Assembly: GCF_002101595.1 (NCBI RefSeq)
Contig: NZ_LQOM01000030.1
Span: 1 to 64,000 of the forward strand
Source of the DNA: Mycobacterium celatum
Lineage (GTDB): Bacteria > Actinomycetota > Actinomycetes > Mycobacteriales > Mycobacteriaceae
DNA: 64,000 nt
Reading direction: 5' to 3'
Below the pieces are notes generated by a model. That model was not told where the DNA came from, made no database searches, and saw only the letters and a program-made list of their open reading frames with translations. Of the stretch, positions 18,913-28,036 are shown one piece after another. Every line of letters begins with the position of its first letter. The first letter of the stretch is position 1. The position numbers and the translations under genes were made by a program.

Positions 18913-19815
18913 ATGAGCCGCATGCCGAATTTGAGCCGTCGCGCTGTGCTGCGCCTTGGCGCCAGCGCGGCGGCGGGAGCAGTCGGCGCCTACGCACTGG
19001 ACACGCTGCTTCCCGTCCGGCCGTCGGCGGCGACGCCGGTGACGATGACCGCCACCGGCGTGCCCCTGGCTCCACCCGCACCGCTGGAGCCGGCCCCTGC
19101 TGCGGCGCCGACGATGTCCACCGGTTCGTTTGTGTCGGCGGCCCGCGGCGGTGTGACGACCAACTGGGCGATCGCCCGCCCGCCCGGCCAGACCAAGGCG
19201 CTGCGGCCGGTGATCGCCCTGCACGGCAAGGGCTCTGACGCGTCCACGGTGATGGCCGGCGGTGTCGAGCAGGGCCTGGCCCAGGCCGTCAACGCCGGGC
19301 TGCCGCCGTTCGCGGTGGTTGCCGTCGACGGCGGCGGAAGTTATTGGCACAAAAGAGCTTCCGGCGAGGACTCGGGTGCGATGGTGCTCGACGAGCTCAT
19401 CCCGATGCTCGGCGGGCAGAACCTGGACACGTCCCGGGTGGCGTTTCTGGGCTGGTCGATGGGCGGCTACGGCGCATTGCTGCTGGGCGGCCGGCTCGGA
19501 CCGGCCCACACCGCCGCGATCTGCGCGGTGAGCCCGGCGCTGTGGCTCTCGCCCGGGGCGGCGGCGCCCGGCGCATTCGACGGGCCCGACGACTGGTCGG
19601 CCAACTCGGTGTTCGGCATGCCTGCGCTGGCGTCCATCCCGATCCGGGTGGATTGCGGCACCGGTGACCCGTTCTACGGCGCGACGAAGCAGTTCGTGGC
19701 GCAGCTGCCCCACCCGCCGGCCGGCGGGTTCCCGCCAGGCGGGCACGACCCAGGGTTCTGGAGCTCGCAGCTGCCGGCCGAGCTGACCTGGATGGCGCCG
19801 CTGCTCACGGCTTAG
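18913..19815 (+). CDS. Secreted alpha/beta-hydrolase esterase, Tat substrate (Rv0774c-like)
   Basis: A 300-residue exported esterase resembling the Ag85/esterase-D fold. The N-terminus carries a twin-arginine signal, LSRRAVLRLGASAAAGAVGA, followed by a Pro/Ala-rich linker to about residue 75. The nucleophile elbow is FLGWSMGGYGALLLGG (Ser in GWSMGG), acid in VDCGTGDPF, and His in PGGHDPGFW. The M. tuberculosis counterpart has been described as a lipolytic envelope esterase. The start could be ATG 18913 or ATG 18922; the Tat motif is the same. Convergent with the thiolase. Confidence 0.88.
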   Translation: MSRMPNLSRRAVLRLGASAAAGAVGAYALDTLLPVRPSAATPVTMTATGVPLAPPAPLEPAPAAAPTMSTGSFVSAARGGVTTNWAIARPPGQTKALRPVIALHGKGSDASTVMAGGVEQGLAQAVNAGLPPFAVVAVDGGGSYWHKRASGEDSGAMVLDELIPMLGGQNLDTSRVAFLGWSMGGYGALLLGGRLGPAHTAAICAVSPALWLSPGAAAPGAFDGPDDWSANSVFGMPALASIPIRVDCGTGDPFYGATKQFVAQLPHPPAGGFPPGGHDPGFWSSQLPAELTWMAPLLTA

Positions 19816-19830
19816 CCCGCGTTCGGCCAA

Positions 19831-19878
19831 CGTGCAATCAGGGCGACAAAGCGGCCAAAATTTCGCCCCACGTGCACG
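19831..19878. terminator. Hairpin between convergent esterase and thiolase genes
   Basis: CGTGCAATCAGGGCGA (19831-19846) and TCGCCCCACGTGCACG (19863-19878) pair at 12 of 16 positions around a 16-base loop. The position between two convergent stops (19815 and 19893) fits a bidirectional terminator. No clear T-tract. Confidence 0.45.
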
Positions 19879-19892
19879 CTCGGCGCGCGGGG

Positions 19893-21068
19893 TCAGACCT
19901 CGACGACGACGGCGCCGCCCTGACCGCCGCCGGCACACATCGCGGCGACCCCGATCCCGCCGCCGCGACGACCCAACTCGTGCACCAGCGTGGTCAGCAT
20001 CCGCGCCCCGGTGGCCGCGATCGGATGGCCCAGGCTGCACCCGCTGCCGTAGATGTTGACCCGATCCTCGTCGAGCCCGTACTCGCGGCACGCGGCGATC
20101 GGCACCGAGGCGAAGGCCTCGTTGATCTCCCACAGGGCGACGTCGGCGGGCGACAGGCCGGCCCGCTCCAGCACCTTGCCGATCACCCGGACCGCGCCCA
20201 GGCCGGTGTCTCTCGGTTCGACGCCGACGGATGCCCAGGTCTTGACGGCGCCCAGCACGGTGAGCCCGGCGGAGCGGGCGAACTCCTCGTCGGCCAGCGT
20301 CAGCGCCGCGGCCGCGTCGTTGGTGCCGCTGCTGTTGCCGGCGGTGATCGAGAAGCCCTCGATTTCGGGATGCAGCACTTTGAGTGACGCCAGCTTCTCC
20401 ATGCTGGTGTCGCGGCGCGGATGCTCGTCGACGCTGAACTCCACCACTGCGCCGTCGGGCGTTTGGATTTTCAGCGGGACGATCTCGTCGACGAACTTGC
20501 CGGCGTCGATCGCCCCGATCGCACGTTGATGTGACCGCAGCGCCCATGCGTCCATCTCCTCGCGGGTGATGCCGACCGCTTGGGCGGTGTTCCAGCCCAC
20601 CGTGATGGACATGTCGCGAGTCGGCGCATCGACGGTTTCCACATGGGTGGGCGGCATCCAGCGTTCTTCGAACTCCAGCTTCGGCCCGGGGATGCGCCAG
20701 TTCATCAACGGGCCCGTGGACAGCGACTGCACTCCCCCACCCACCACGACGCGCTCGACGCCGGACCCGATCTGGGCGGCGGCATTGGCAACGGCGGTGA
20801 GGCTGCCGGCGCAATGCCGGTTGACTGCCTGCCCGGGCACTGACACCATGTTCGATGCGGCCGCCGCGTAACGGGCCAAATCGCCTCCGCCGTAATGGGA
20901 TTCGGCAAAGATCACGTCATCGACGGCGTCCGGCTCCAGACCGGATCGCCGGACCACTTCCTGCAGCACGGTGGTCGCCAGCACCTCGGCCGGTATGTTG
21001 ACCAGTGAGCCTTTGAACGATGTCCCGATTGCGGTTCGGACGGCACTGACGATGACGGGCTTGGGCAT
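19893..21068 (-). CDS. Acetyl-CoA acetyltransferase (thiolase)
   Basis: A 391-residue thiolase that cleaves or forms 3-ketoacyl-CoA. The nucleophile Cys is in NRHCAGSLTAVANAA (about residue 85), the C-terminal His is in GSGCSLGHPIAATGARM and the second catalytic Cys in AAMCAGGGQGGA. Start at ATG 21068 so that the protein opens with PKPVIVSAVRTAIGTSFKG, the usual thiolase N-terminus; the upstream codons add only LLLL. Divergent from ggt with 61 bases between starts. No thiolase sits between Rv0774c and ggtA in M. tuberculosis as far as I recall. Confidence 0.94.
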   Translation of the reverse strand: MPKPVIVSAVRTAIGTSFKGSLVNIPAEVLATTVLQEVVRRSGLEPDAVDDVIFAESHYGGGDLARYAAAASNMVSVPGQAVNRHCAGSLTAVANAAAQIGSGVERVVVGGGVQSLSTGPLMNWRIPGPKLEFEERWMPPTHVETVDAPTRDMSITVGWNTAQAVGITREEMDAWALRSHQRAIGAIDAGKFVDEIVPLKIQTPDGAVVEFSVDEHPRRDTSMEKLASLKVLHPEIEGFSITAGNSSGTNDAAAALTLADEEFARSAGLTVLGAVKTWASVGVEPRDTGLGAVRVIGKVLERAGLSPADVALWEINEAFASVPIAACREYGLDEDRVNIYGSGCSLGHPIAATGARMLTTLVHELGRRGGGIGVAAMCAGGGQGGAVVVEV

Positions 21069-21129
21069 GGCCAGTAATAGTAACAACTACCGTAACGGCG
21101 ACGATAACCGGAGGGCTTATCATCAACCG

Positions 21130-22716
21130 GTGACCGCGCCGTTCGCCTGGGACCTGCCTTACGCTTGGCCGCGGACGCCCGTTTTGGCGAGCAATGTTGT
21201 CTGCACGTCACAGCCGCTTGCCGCCCAGGCAGGTCTGCGGATGCTCGCCAACGGCGGCAACGCGGTCGATGCGGCCATCGCCACCGCCATCGCGCTCACC
21301 GTGGTGGAACCGGTTTCCAACGGCATCGGGGCCGACGCGTTCGCCGTCATCTGGGATGGCCGGGAACTGCACGGTTTGAATGCGTCGGGTCGCTCTCCCG
21401 CCGCGTGGACGCCGGACTACTTCGGCGGGAACAACGTTCCCGCGCTGGGCTGGAATTCGGTCACCGTGCCTGGTGCGGTGTCCTCTTGGGTCGAACTGCA
21501 TGCCAAGTTTGGCAAGCTGCCGTTCGAACGACTCTTCGAGCCTGCTGTTACTTACGCCCGCAACGGGTTTCTGGTCTCGCCGACGATCGCAGAGCAATGG
21601 GCGGCGCTGGTGCCAGTGCTCCAATCCCAGCCCGGGTTCGCCGACACGTTCATGCCCGGCGGCCGAGCACCCAAACCCGGTGAGCTGGTGGTCTTTCCCG
21701 ACCATGCAGCCACGTTGGAAGAGATCGCCGCCACCAACGGTGAGGCGTTCTATCGCGGCGAACTAGCCACGAAGCTTGAGGCGCATGCGGCGGCCAATGG
21801 GGGCGCCATGCGCGCCAGCGACCTGGCCGCGCACCGCGCCGACTGGGTTGGCACGATCGACCACGACTACCGCAGCTATAGCATCCACGAGATTCCGCCC
21901 AACGGCCAGGGAATCGTCGCGTTGATTGCGCTCGGCATTCTCGGGCACTTCGATATGTCTTCGCTCCCAGTGGATTCCGCCGATAGCGTGCACCTGCAGA
22001 TCGAGGCACTGAAGCTCGCTTTCGCCGACGCCGCGGCCTACGTCGGCGACGCCGGGCACATGACTGTGTCAGCGGAGCACCTGCTCGACGCGGGGTATTT
22101 GAAGCAACGGGCAATGCTGATCGACCCGAAGCGGGCAAGGCCCGCCCGCGCGGGAACACCCCGCGGGGGCACCGTGTATCTCACCGCCGCCGACGCGTCG
22201 GGCGTCATGGTGTCGATGATCCAGTCGAACTCCATGGGGGGATTCGGCTCCGGTGTGGTGGTGCCCGGCACCGGGATCGCATTGCAGAACCGCGGCGCGG
22301 AATTCGTTGCGACACCGGGTCATCCGAACCAGGTCGGACCGAACAAGCGGCCGTACCACACGATCATCCCGGGATTCATCACCAAGGACGGAGCGCCAGT
22401 GATGAGCTTCGGCGTGATGGGCGGCCCGATGCAGCCACAGGGCCATGTGCAGGTGGTGGTGCGCGTCGTCGACTACGGGCAGAACCCGCAGGCGGCCTGC
22501 GACGGCCCGCGGTTTCGGTGGGTGCACGGCAACCAGATCGCTTTCGAGCAAGGATTTCCGCCGTCGACGCTCGACGAGCTCCGCCGGCGCGGCCACGAGT
22601 TGCTCGCCGTCGACGACTATAACCAATTCGGCAGCTGCCAGGCGATCTGGCGCCTCGACGAGGGCTACCTTGCGGTCAGCGACCCACGCCGCGACGGCCA
22701 AGCCGCAGGGTTCTAG
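21130..22716 (+). CDS. ggtA: Gamma-glutamyltransferase
   Basis: N-terminal nucleophile hydrolase that transfers or hydrolyses gamma-glutamyl groups. The self-processing site is at RGGTVYLTAADASG (about residue 338), where the Thr becomes the N-terminus of the small subunit; downstream MIQSNSMGGFGSG and RPYHTIIPGF are substrate-pocket segments. Early motif GGNAVDAAIATAIALTVVEP is conserved. No signal peptide is seen. I chose GTG 21130 (528 residues) because CGGAGGG lies upstream at 21109-21115 and the protein then begins TAPFAWDLPY; ATG 21067 would add 21 residues. Corresponds to Rv0773c. Confidence 0.92.
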   Translation: MTAPFAWDLPYAWPRTPVLASNVVCTSQPLAAQAGLRMLANGGNAVDAAIATAIALTVVEPVSNGIGADAFAVIWDGRELHGLNASGRSPAAWTPDYFGGNNVPALGWNSVTVPGAVSSWVELHAKFGKLPFERLFEPAVTYARNGFLVSPTIAEQWAALVPVLQSQPGFADTFMPGGRAPKPGELVVFPDHAATLEEIAATNGEAFYRGELATKLEAHAAANGGAMRASDLAAHRADWVGTIDHDYRSYSIHEIPPNGQGIVALIALGILGHFDMSSLPVDSADSVHLQIEALKLAFADAAAYVGDAGHMTVSAEHLLDAGYLKQRAMLIDPKRARPARAGTPRGGTVYLTAADASGVMVSMIQSNSMGGFGSGVVVPGTGIALQNRGAEFVATPGHPNQVGPNKRPYHTIIPGFITKDGAPVMSFGVMGGPMQPQGHVQVVVRVVDYGQNPQAACDGPRFRWVHGNQIAFEQGFPPSTLDELRRRGHELLAVDDYNQFGSCQAIWRLDEGYLAVSDPRRDGQAAGF

Positions 22717-22738
22717 ACCCGGGGTTGTTTTCGCGCGC

Positions 22739-22795
22739 TGATTCTGCGTCCACCACGCAAAAGTTCGAGGAGACTCCGTGGTACACGCAGAATCA
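22739..22795. terminator. Long hairpin between convergent ggtA and purD
   Basis: TGATTCTGCGTCCACCACG (22739-22757) and CGTGGTACACGCAGAATCA (22777-22795) pair at 17 of 19 positions with a 19-base loop. It lies exactly between two convergent stops (22716 and 22803), so a bidirectional terminator or attenuating stem is the natural reading. Confidence 0.65.
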
Positions 22796-22802
22796 ACGTC
22801 GA

Positions 22803-24071
22803 CTAGACCCGGACCTTCCCTTCAGCGGCGGCCTGAGCGATATCGCTGCGAAAGTGCCCGCCCGGTAAGCGGATCGAACTCAGCGTGCGGTATGCGGCCT
22901 CGCGTGCGGAGGCCAGATCCGCGCCCGTCCCCACCACCGAGAGCACGCGGCCACCCGACGACACGATCGCGCCGTCGTCGCGACGCGCGGTCCCGGCATG
23001 GAGCACGCCGTCGGCGTCGGCGCCGACGACGACATCACCCAACCGCGGCCGACTCGGATAGTTCTCCGCCGCGAGCACCACAGTGACCGCGGCGCCGTCG
23101 CGCCATTGCAGTTCCCCGAAGTCTGCCAGCCGGCCGGTGGCTGCCGCGTGCAGCAGCTGCCCCAGCGGCGATTCCAGCAATGCCAGCACCGACTGCGTCT
23201 CCGGATCACCGAAGCGGCAATTGAATTCGATGACCGCCGGCCCGTTGGAGGTGATCGCCAGCCCGGAGTACAGCAGCCCGGAAAACGGGCAGCCGCGCTG
23301 AACTAGTTCGGCCGCAACGGGTTCCACGATCTGACCGACGATGTCGCGGTAAATGTCGGCAGGTAGCCACGGCAGCGGAGCGTAGGCTCCCATGCCACCG
23401 GTGTTGGGACCGGTGTCGCCGTCGCCGACCCGCTTGAAGTCCTGGGCCGCCAGCATCGGGACGACCGTCTTGCCGTCGACTACACAGAACAACGACACCT
23501 CGGGGCCGTCGAGGTAAGACTCCAAGAGCACCGGATGCCCGGCCTCCAGCAGCCCGGCGGCGTGCGAACGTGCGACAGCCCGGTCCGGCGTCACCACCAC
23601 ACCCTTGCCCGCCGCCAGTCGGTCGTCTTTGACCACCCAGGCCGCCTCGCCGGCGGACTGCCCGAACCGATCCAGTGCGGCATCCAAATGCGCCGGGCTG
23701 TCGACGATTTCGCTGGAGGCGGTGCGCACACCGGCCGCGGCCATCACGTCCTTGGCGAATGCCTTGGAGCCTTCGATGCGGGCGGCGTCCTTGCCCGGCC
23801 CGAAGCAGGCAATGCCGGCGTCGCGCACCGCATCGGCCACCCCGAGCACCAACGGAACCTCGGGGCCGATGACGACCAGATCTGCATTTACCTTTCGGGC
23901 CAGGGCCACCACTTCGTCCCCCGACGTGATGTCCACCTGATGCTGGTCGGCCACTGCCGGGGTGCCGGCGTTGCCCGGCGCGATGGCCAGTGCATCGACC
24001 TGCGGGTCCTTGGCCAGCGCTAACAGCAGCGCATGTTCACGGGCACCGGAACCGATCACCAGGACGCGCAC
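22803..24071 (-). CDS. purD: Phosphoribosylamine-glycine ligase PurD
   Basis: GAR synthetase, the ATP-grasp enzyme of the second committed step of purine synthesis. The protein (422 residues, equal to M. tuberculosis PurD) starts with GTG 24071 giving [18 protein letters not shown], the PurD N-terminal motif. ATP-grasp segments are [16 protein letters not shown] and [12 protein letters not shown] (metal and phosphate binding). [11 protein letters not shown] and [14 protein letters not shown] are also conserved. An upstream start at 24107 would only prepend a basic stretch. Divergent from the CYP125-like gene. Confidence 0.97.
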   Translation of the reverse strand: MRVLVIGSGAREHALLLALAKDPQVDALAIAPGNAGTPAVADQHQVDITSGDEVVALARKVNADLVVIGPEVPLVLGVADAVRDAGIACFGPGKDAARIEGSKAFAKDVMAAAGVRTASSEIVDSPAHLDAALDRFGQSAGEAAWVVKDDRLAAGKGVVVTPDRAVARSHAAGLLEAGHPVLLESYLDGPEVSLFCVVDGKTVVPMLAAQDFKRVGDGDTGPNTGGMGAYAPLPWLPADIYRDIVGQIVEPVAAELVQRGCPFSGLLYSGLAITSNGPAVIEFNCRFGDPETQSVLALLESPLGQLLHAAATGRLADFGELQWRDGAAVTVVLAAENYPSRPRLGDVVVGADADGVLHAGTARRDDGAIVSSGGRVLSVVGTGADLASAREAAYRTLSSIRLPGGHFRSDIAQAAAEGKVRV

Positions 24072-24100
24072 GTGCCTGAGCCTATAGCGCCTCCCACGGC

Positions 24101-24164
24101 CATACACTTGACAGCTCGGTGTATGGTCTAGACACTGAGGTGTGTGTCAGATCACTCAGGGAGG
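24101..24164 (+). promoter_or_regulatory. Inverted repeats upstream of the CYP125-like gene
   Basis: CATACAC (24101-24107) and GTGTATG (24119-24125) form an inverted repeat that encloses a -35-like TTGACA (24108-24113). Just downstream, CTAGACACTGA (24129-24139) is the exact complement of an 11-base string in the DoxX promoter region (8030-8040). A strong ribosome site CAGGGAGG (24157-24164) sets the P450 start. The gene pair downstream includes a TetR, so an operator here is plausible. Confidence 0.5.
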
Positions 24165-24173
24165 CTGCGACAC

Positions 24174-25415
24174 ATGACGACAACCGAGCGTGCCTGTCCG
24201 TTCGGAGCGGGCTTCGACTTCACCGACCCCGACCTGCTCAAACGCGGAATGCCCGTGGCGGAGTTCGCTCAGCTGCGCAGGACCGCGCCAGTCTGGTGGA
24301 ACGAGCAGCCGCCGGGCTCCAACATTTTCGACGACGGCGGATACTGGGTGATCAGCCGCCACCGCGACATCAAAGAGATCTCCCGGGACAACGACCTGTG
24401 GTCCACCAACGCCAAGGGCGCTGTGATGCGCCTGCCCGACGGCGTGACCACCGAGCAGCTGGAACTCACCAAGGCGCTGCTGATCAACCACGACCCGCCC
24501 GAGCACACCCGGCTGCGCAAACTGGTCTCCCGGCTGTTCACACCGCGCTCCGTCGCGTCCCTGGAGGAGAAGCTGGCGTCGGCCGCCCGCGACATCGTGC
24601 GAGCCGCGGCAGAGAAGGACACCGGCAACTTCGTCGACGACATCGCGATGCGGCTGCCGCTGCTGGCGATCGCCGACCTGATCGGGGTACCGGAGGCCGA
24701 CCGTGAGCGGCTGTTCGGGTGGACCAACGCGATCATGAACACCGACGACCCGGACTTCGACAGTGACCCCACGACGGCCAATGCCGAATTGATGGGCTAC
24801 GCCTACACCATGGCCGAAGAGCGTCGCCGCTGCCCGGCCGACGACATCGTCACCAAGCTGGTGCAGGCGGACATCGACGGAGAATCTTTGGGCGAAACCG
24901 AATTCGCGTTCTTCGTCATCCTTTTGGCCGTGGCGGGCAACGAGACCACCCGCAACGCGATGACGCACGGCATCAACGCGTTCTCCAACTATCCCGACCA
25001 GTGGGAGCTCTACAAGCGCGAGCGCCCGGAGACCGCCGTCGACGAAATCGTCCGCTGGGCAACACCGGTGCACTGCTTCCAGCGGACGGCCCGCAAAGAC
25101 GTCGAGATCGGTGGCGTGACGATCCGGGAAGGCCAGCGGGCGGGCCTGTTCTACAGCTCGGCCAACTTCGACGAGGAAGTCTTCGACCGGCCGTTCGACT
25201 TCAACATTCTGCGCGACCCGAACCCGCACCTGGGCTTCGGCGGCAACGGCGCCCACTACTGCATCGGCGCCAACCTGGCCCGCATGGAGATCAAGCTGAT
25301 CTTCAACGAGATCGCCGACCAGCTGCCGAGCATCACCAAACTCGCGGAACCCGAACGACTTCGGTCCGGCTGGATCAACGGCATCAAAGACCTGCAAGTC
25401 TCCTATCACGGCTAG
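24174..25415 (+). CDS. Cytochrome P450, CYP125-like
   Basis: A 413-residue P450 whose sequence recalls CYP125 from memory: GFDFTDPDLL, PVAEFAQLRRTAPVWWNEQ, LAVAGNETTRNAMTHGI (I-helix), DEIVRWATPVHCFQRTA (ExxR region), SANFDEEVFDRPFDFNILR, and heme loop FGGNGAHYCIGANLARME. CYP125 enzymes oxidise the terminal carbon of cholesterol-type side chains; the divergence here suggests a related but different hydrophobic substrate. It could belong to a sister family such as CYP189. Start chosen by the Shine-Dalgarno 9 bases upstream. Its stop TAG overlaps the GTG start of a TetR gene. Confidence 0.9.
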   Translation: MTTTERACPFGAGFDFTDPDLLKRGMPVAEFAQLRRTAPVWWNEQPPGSNIFDDGGYWVISRHRDIKEISRDNDLWSTNAKGAVMRLPDGVTTEQLELTKALLINHDPPEHTRLRKLVSRLFTPRSVASLEEKLASAARDIVRAAAEKDTGNFVDDIAMRLPLLAIADLIGVPEADRERLFGWTNAIMNTDDPDFDSDPTTANAELMGYAYTMAEERRRCPADDIVTKLVQADIDGESLGETEFAFFVILLAVAGNETTRNAMTHGINAFSNYPDQWELYKRERPETAVDEIVRWATPVHCFQRTARKDVEIGGVTIREGQRAGLFYSSANFDEEVFDRPFDFNILRDPNPHLGFGGNGAHYCIGANLARMEIKLIFNEIADQLPSITKLAEPERLRSGWINGIKDLQVSYHG

Positions 25416-26008
25416 TGCGCACCCACGGCTGGGCCGGCGCAACCCCGGCATCCGACGAGGAGGCCGTCGCCCGCATCCTCGCCGCGGCCGGCAAGGCCAT
25501 CGACGAACGCGGCGCCGACATCAGCATCGCTGACGTGGCACGCGCGCTTGGCGTTACCCGGCAGACCGTCTACCGCTACTTCCCCAGCACCGACGCCCTG
25601 CTGGTCGCGGCGGCGACCGAGTCGGCGACCGGCTTTCTCGACCGGTTGGCGGTGCACCTGTCGGGGATCACCGATCCCGTGGAGGCCGTGACCGAAGGCA
25701 TCGCAACTGCGCTGGAATGGCTGCCGCACGACAAACACATCGGCCTGCTGCTTGCTCCCGACCGCCACAATGCGTTCACCGCGGACGTGACATCAGACGT
25801 GGCCCTGCAATTCGCCGGCGCGATGTTGCGGCGATTCGATGTCGATTGGGCCACAGCAGGTTTGACCGACGACGATTTGAGCGAGCTGGGTGAGCACTTG
25901 TTGCGCATCATCCAGTCGTTCGTCATCGACCCCGGCCGCCCGCCCCGGCGAGGCGCGGAGCTGCGCCGCTATCTGCGTCGCTGGGTGGCCTCGGCGGTGG
26001 CCGGCTAG
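25415..26008 (+). CDS. TetR-family regulator coupled to the P450
   Basis: A 197-residue TetR protein starting at GTG 25415, whose G is the last base of the P450 stop codon (TAGTG), so translation is tightly coupled. Helix-turn-helix at residues about 38-58: ISIADVARALGVTRQTVYRYFPSTDALL. The C-terminal domain shows no known ligand pattern. Being encoded behind the P450, it probably acts as a product- or substrate-sensing self-repressor of the pair. Its last 4 bases overlap the convergent CMD-family gene. Confidence 0.88.
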   Translation: MRTHGWAGATPASDEEAVARILAAAGKAIDERGADISIADVARALGVTRQTVYRYFPSTDALLVAAATESATGFLDRLAVHLSGITDPVEAVTEGIATALEWLPHDKHIGLLLAPDRHNAFTADVTSDVALQFAGAMLRRFDVDWATAGLTDDDLSELGEHLLRIIQSFVIDPGRPPRRGAELRRYLRRWVASAVAG

Positions 26009-26430
26009 TCCCGCTCCTTACCGCTGTGCATCTTCAAAGCGGCGTCGACGTTGGCCTTCTTGTCTTCTCCTGCACCCTTTTTGCGCTTTGCCACGACGGC
26101 GTCGACGGCGCCGTTGAGCGCCGAGCCCAACGGGAAGCCCAGATAGTGGGTGAGGAAGACGGCCATCTCCTTCAGTTCGGTCTCGCTGAGTTCGCCGTTG
26201 AGAAGCGCGGCGTTGATTTGGATCTCGGCCAGGTCGCGATTGCCGATCGCGGTCACCGCGGTCAGCGTCATGATGCGCTTGTCCCGCATCGACAGCCCCG
26301 GTCGGGTCCAGATGGAGCCGAACAGGTGATCGACTGTCAGGTCGAAGAACGCATCGCCCTCGACGTTGGGCATCTCCCAGCCATAGACCTCGTTCATCTT
26401 CGCCAAGCCTTTGCGGCGCAACTCGTCCAT
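26005..26430 (-). CDS. Carboxymuconolactone decarboxylase family protein
   Basis: A 141-residue alpha-helical protein of the CMD/AhpD family (Rv0771-like). The conserved core is RDKRIMTLTAVTAIGNRDLAEIQINAALLNG, followed by LTHYLGFPLGSALN. It lacks the CxxC redox pair of AhpD, so a peroxidase role is unlikely; it is closer to PcaC-type lactone decarboxylases. Last gene of a leftward operon aldA-SDR-dehydrogenase-CMD, 8 bases after the dehydrogenase stop. True substrate unknown. Confidence 0.88.
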   Translation of the reverse strand: MDELRRKGLAKMNEVYGWEMPNVEGDAFFDLTVDHLFGSIWTRPGLSMRDKRIMTLTAVTAIGNRDLAEIQINAALLNGELSETELKEMAVFLTHYLGFPLGSALNGAVDAVVAKRKKGAGEDKKANVDAALKMHSGKERD

Positions 26431-26438
26431 GGCTTCTC

Positions 26439-27290
26439 CTATTCGTTCGAGCGCGGCAAGCCGAGGCCGGCGGCAAGGTTTTGCCTGGCGAGCTCGGCGA
26501 GCGGCAATTCCACCGATACCGCCTTGCCCAATGCCAGCGCCAGGCTCAGATCCTTCTCGCCCAGCTCGCGGGTGTGCAGGAATGGCTGGTACAGGAAGTG
26601 GTCCGGGTCAAGGGGTTTCATGTCGTCGCGCACCATGATCGCCCCCGGCCCGCCGGTGAGGGCATCGGTGTGACGCACCACCCTGCCCAACGCTTGCAGG
26701 TCAAGGCCCGCCGCCTCGGCCAGCTTCATCGCTTCACATGCCGCGACGTACGAGGTGAACGTCAACATGTTGCGCGCCAGCTTCATTCGCGTACCGGCGC
26801 CCGGCTCGCCGGCATGGATGACCATCGACGCCCACTGTTTGAACGCCGGCTTGATCTTCTCGTAGACCTCCCGCTCGGCGCCGACCATGGTGGCGAGTTC
26901 ACCTTTCTCGGCAGCAGCCGCGCCCCCACTGACAGGTGCGTCGACGATGTGAATGCCTTGGGGTTTCCACTCGTCGGGGAGTTCGACGGCGGTGGTGTCG
27001 CTGATCGTGGAGTGGATCGCGATGACGGTACCGGGTTTCGCGTGAGCAGCCAACGCGCCCACAACCTCGCGCACCTGCGCGTCGTCGAGCACGGTGACGC
27101 TGATGACGTCGGCGACCGCGACGTCGGCCACGCTGTCGGCGAGGGTGGCGCCGGCCTCGGCCAGCGGCGTCATCGCCTCGGTGCGCACGTCGAACACCGT
27201 GACCCCGCCCGGCCAGTCGACCAGCCGCTTGGCCATCGGTGCACCCATGTTGCCCAGCCCGACGTAGCCGAGCTTCACGTCATTGCTCAT
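26439..27290 (-). CDS. 3-hydroxyisobutyrate-dehydrogenase-family oxidoreductase
   Basis: A 283-residue beta-hydroxyacid dehydrogenase (Rv0770-like). N-terminal NAD(P) motif KLGYVGLGNMGAPMAKRL, substrate motif VDAPVSGGAAAAEKG, and catalytic Lys in GAGTRMKLARNML. The family oxidises 3-hydroxyisobutyrate, tartronate semialdehyde or related short hydroxyacids; this member cannot be pinned down. ATG 27290 overlaps the stop of the SDR gene (ATGA), showing coupled translation. Confidence 0.9.
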   Translation of the reverse strand: MSNDVKLGYVGLGNMGAPMAKRLVDWPGGVTVFDVRTEAMTPLAEAGATLADSVADVAVADVISVTVLDDAQVREVVGALAAHAKPGTVIAIHSTISDTTAVELPDEWKPQGIHIVDAPVSGGAAAAEKGELATMVGAEREVYEKIKPAFKQWASMVIHAGEPGAGTRMKLARNMLTFTSYVAACEAMKLAEAAGLDLQALGRVVRHTDALTGGPGAIMVRDDMKPLDPDHFLYQPFLHTRELGEKDLSLALALGKAVSVELPLAELARQNLAAGLGLPRSNE

Positions 27291-28036
27291 GACCGGATGA
27301 TCTGTCCGCCGTCGACATTGAAGATCTGGCCGGTGATCCACGACGCCTCGTCGGACAACAGGAACAGGCACATGCCGACCAGGTCTTCGGGAGTTCCCAT
27401 CCGGGACAACGGAAGATCCTTGACGATGTCGTCGACGATCTCTTTGGGGGTGGTGGTCCGGTTTGCTTCGGTGTCGATGGGGCCCGGCGCTATCGCGTTG
27501 ATCCGGATGTTCTGACCACCCAGTTCACGCGAGAGTTGTTGGGTCAGGCCGTTGATGCCGACCTTGGCCAGTCCATAGAAGTTCGCGTACAGCCACGCCG
27601 CGGTGGAGGACTGGTTGACGATCGCGCCGCCGCCGCGCTTGGCCATCTTCTTGTACACCGCACGGGTACACCAGAGTGCGCCGTCGAGGTTGACGCTCAT
27701 GAACTTCTTGTAGTACTCGGGGTCGACGGTGAGCAGGAAATCCAGCTTCATGCCGCCGAATATCGCCGCGTTGTTCACCAGGTAGTCGATGCCGCCGAAC
27801 TCGGACAGCGTGCGGTCGGCCATCGCCTTGGCGGAAGCCGGGTCGGATACGTCGACGGGAATGCTGATCGCGGTGCCGCCGTCGGCGGTGATCTGCTTGG
27901 CCACTCCCTCCGCCGCCTCGGCGTTGATATCGGCCACCACCACCGCGGCGCCTTCACGGGCCAGCGCCTCGGCATACGCCTGGCCGATGCCGCCGCCGGA
28001 CCCGGTGACGACGGCGACCTTGTTTTCGAATCTCAT
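27287..28036 (-). CDS. Short-chain dehydrogenase/reductase (Rv0769-like)
   Basis: A classical SDR of 249 residues. Cofactor motif VVTGSGGGIGQAYAEAL, NNAAIFGG strand, Ser in NQSSTAAWL, and active-site YGLAK. It oxidises an alcohol or reduces a ketone with NAD(P)H. The gene is second in the aldA operon, but it is separated from aldA by 55 bases that carry most of the 57-bp dyad element, so it may have its own promoter. Ribosome site GGAGAGG lies 7 bases before ATG 28036. Confidence 0.92.
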   Translation of the reverse strand: MRFENKVAVVTGSGGGIGQAYAEALAREGAAVVVADINAEAAEGVAKQITADGGTAISIPVDVSDPASAKAMADRTLSEFGGIDYLVNNAAIFGGMKLDFLLTVDPEYYKKFMSVNLDGALWCTRAVYKKMAKRGGGAIVNQSSTAAWLYANFYGLAKVGINGLTQQLSRELGGQNIRINAIAPGPIDTEANRTTTPKEIVDDIVKDLPLSRMGTPEDLVGMCLFLLSDEASWITGQIFNVDGGQIIRS

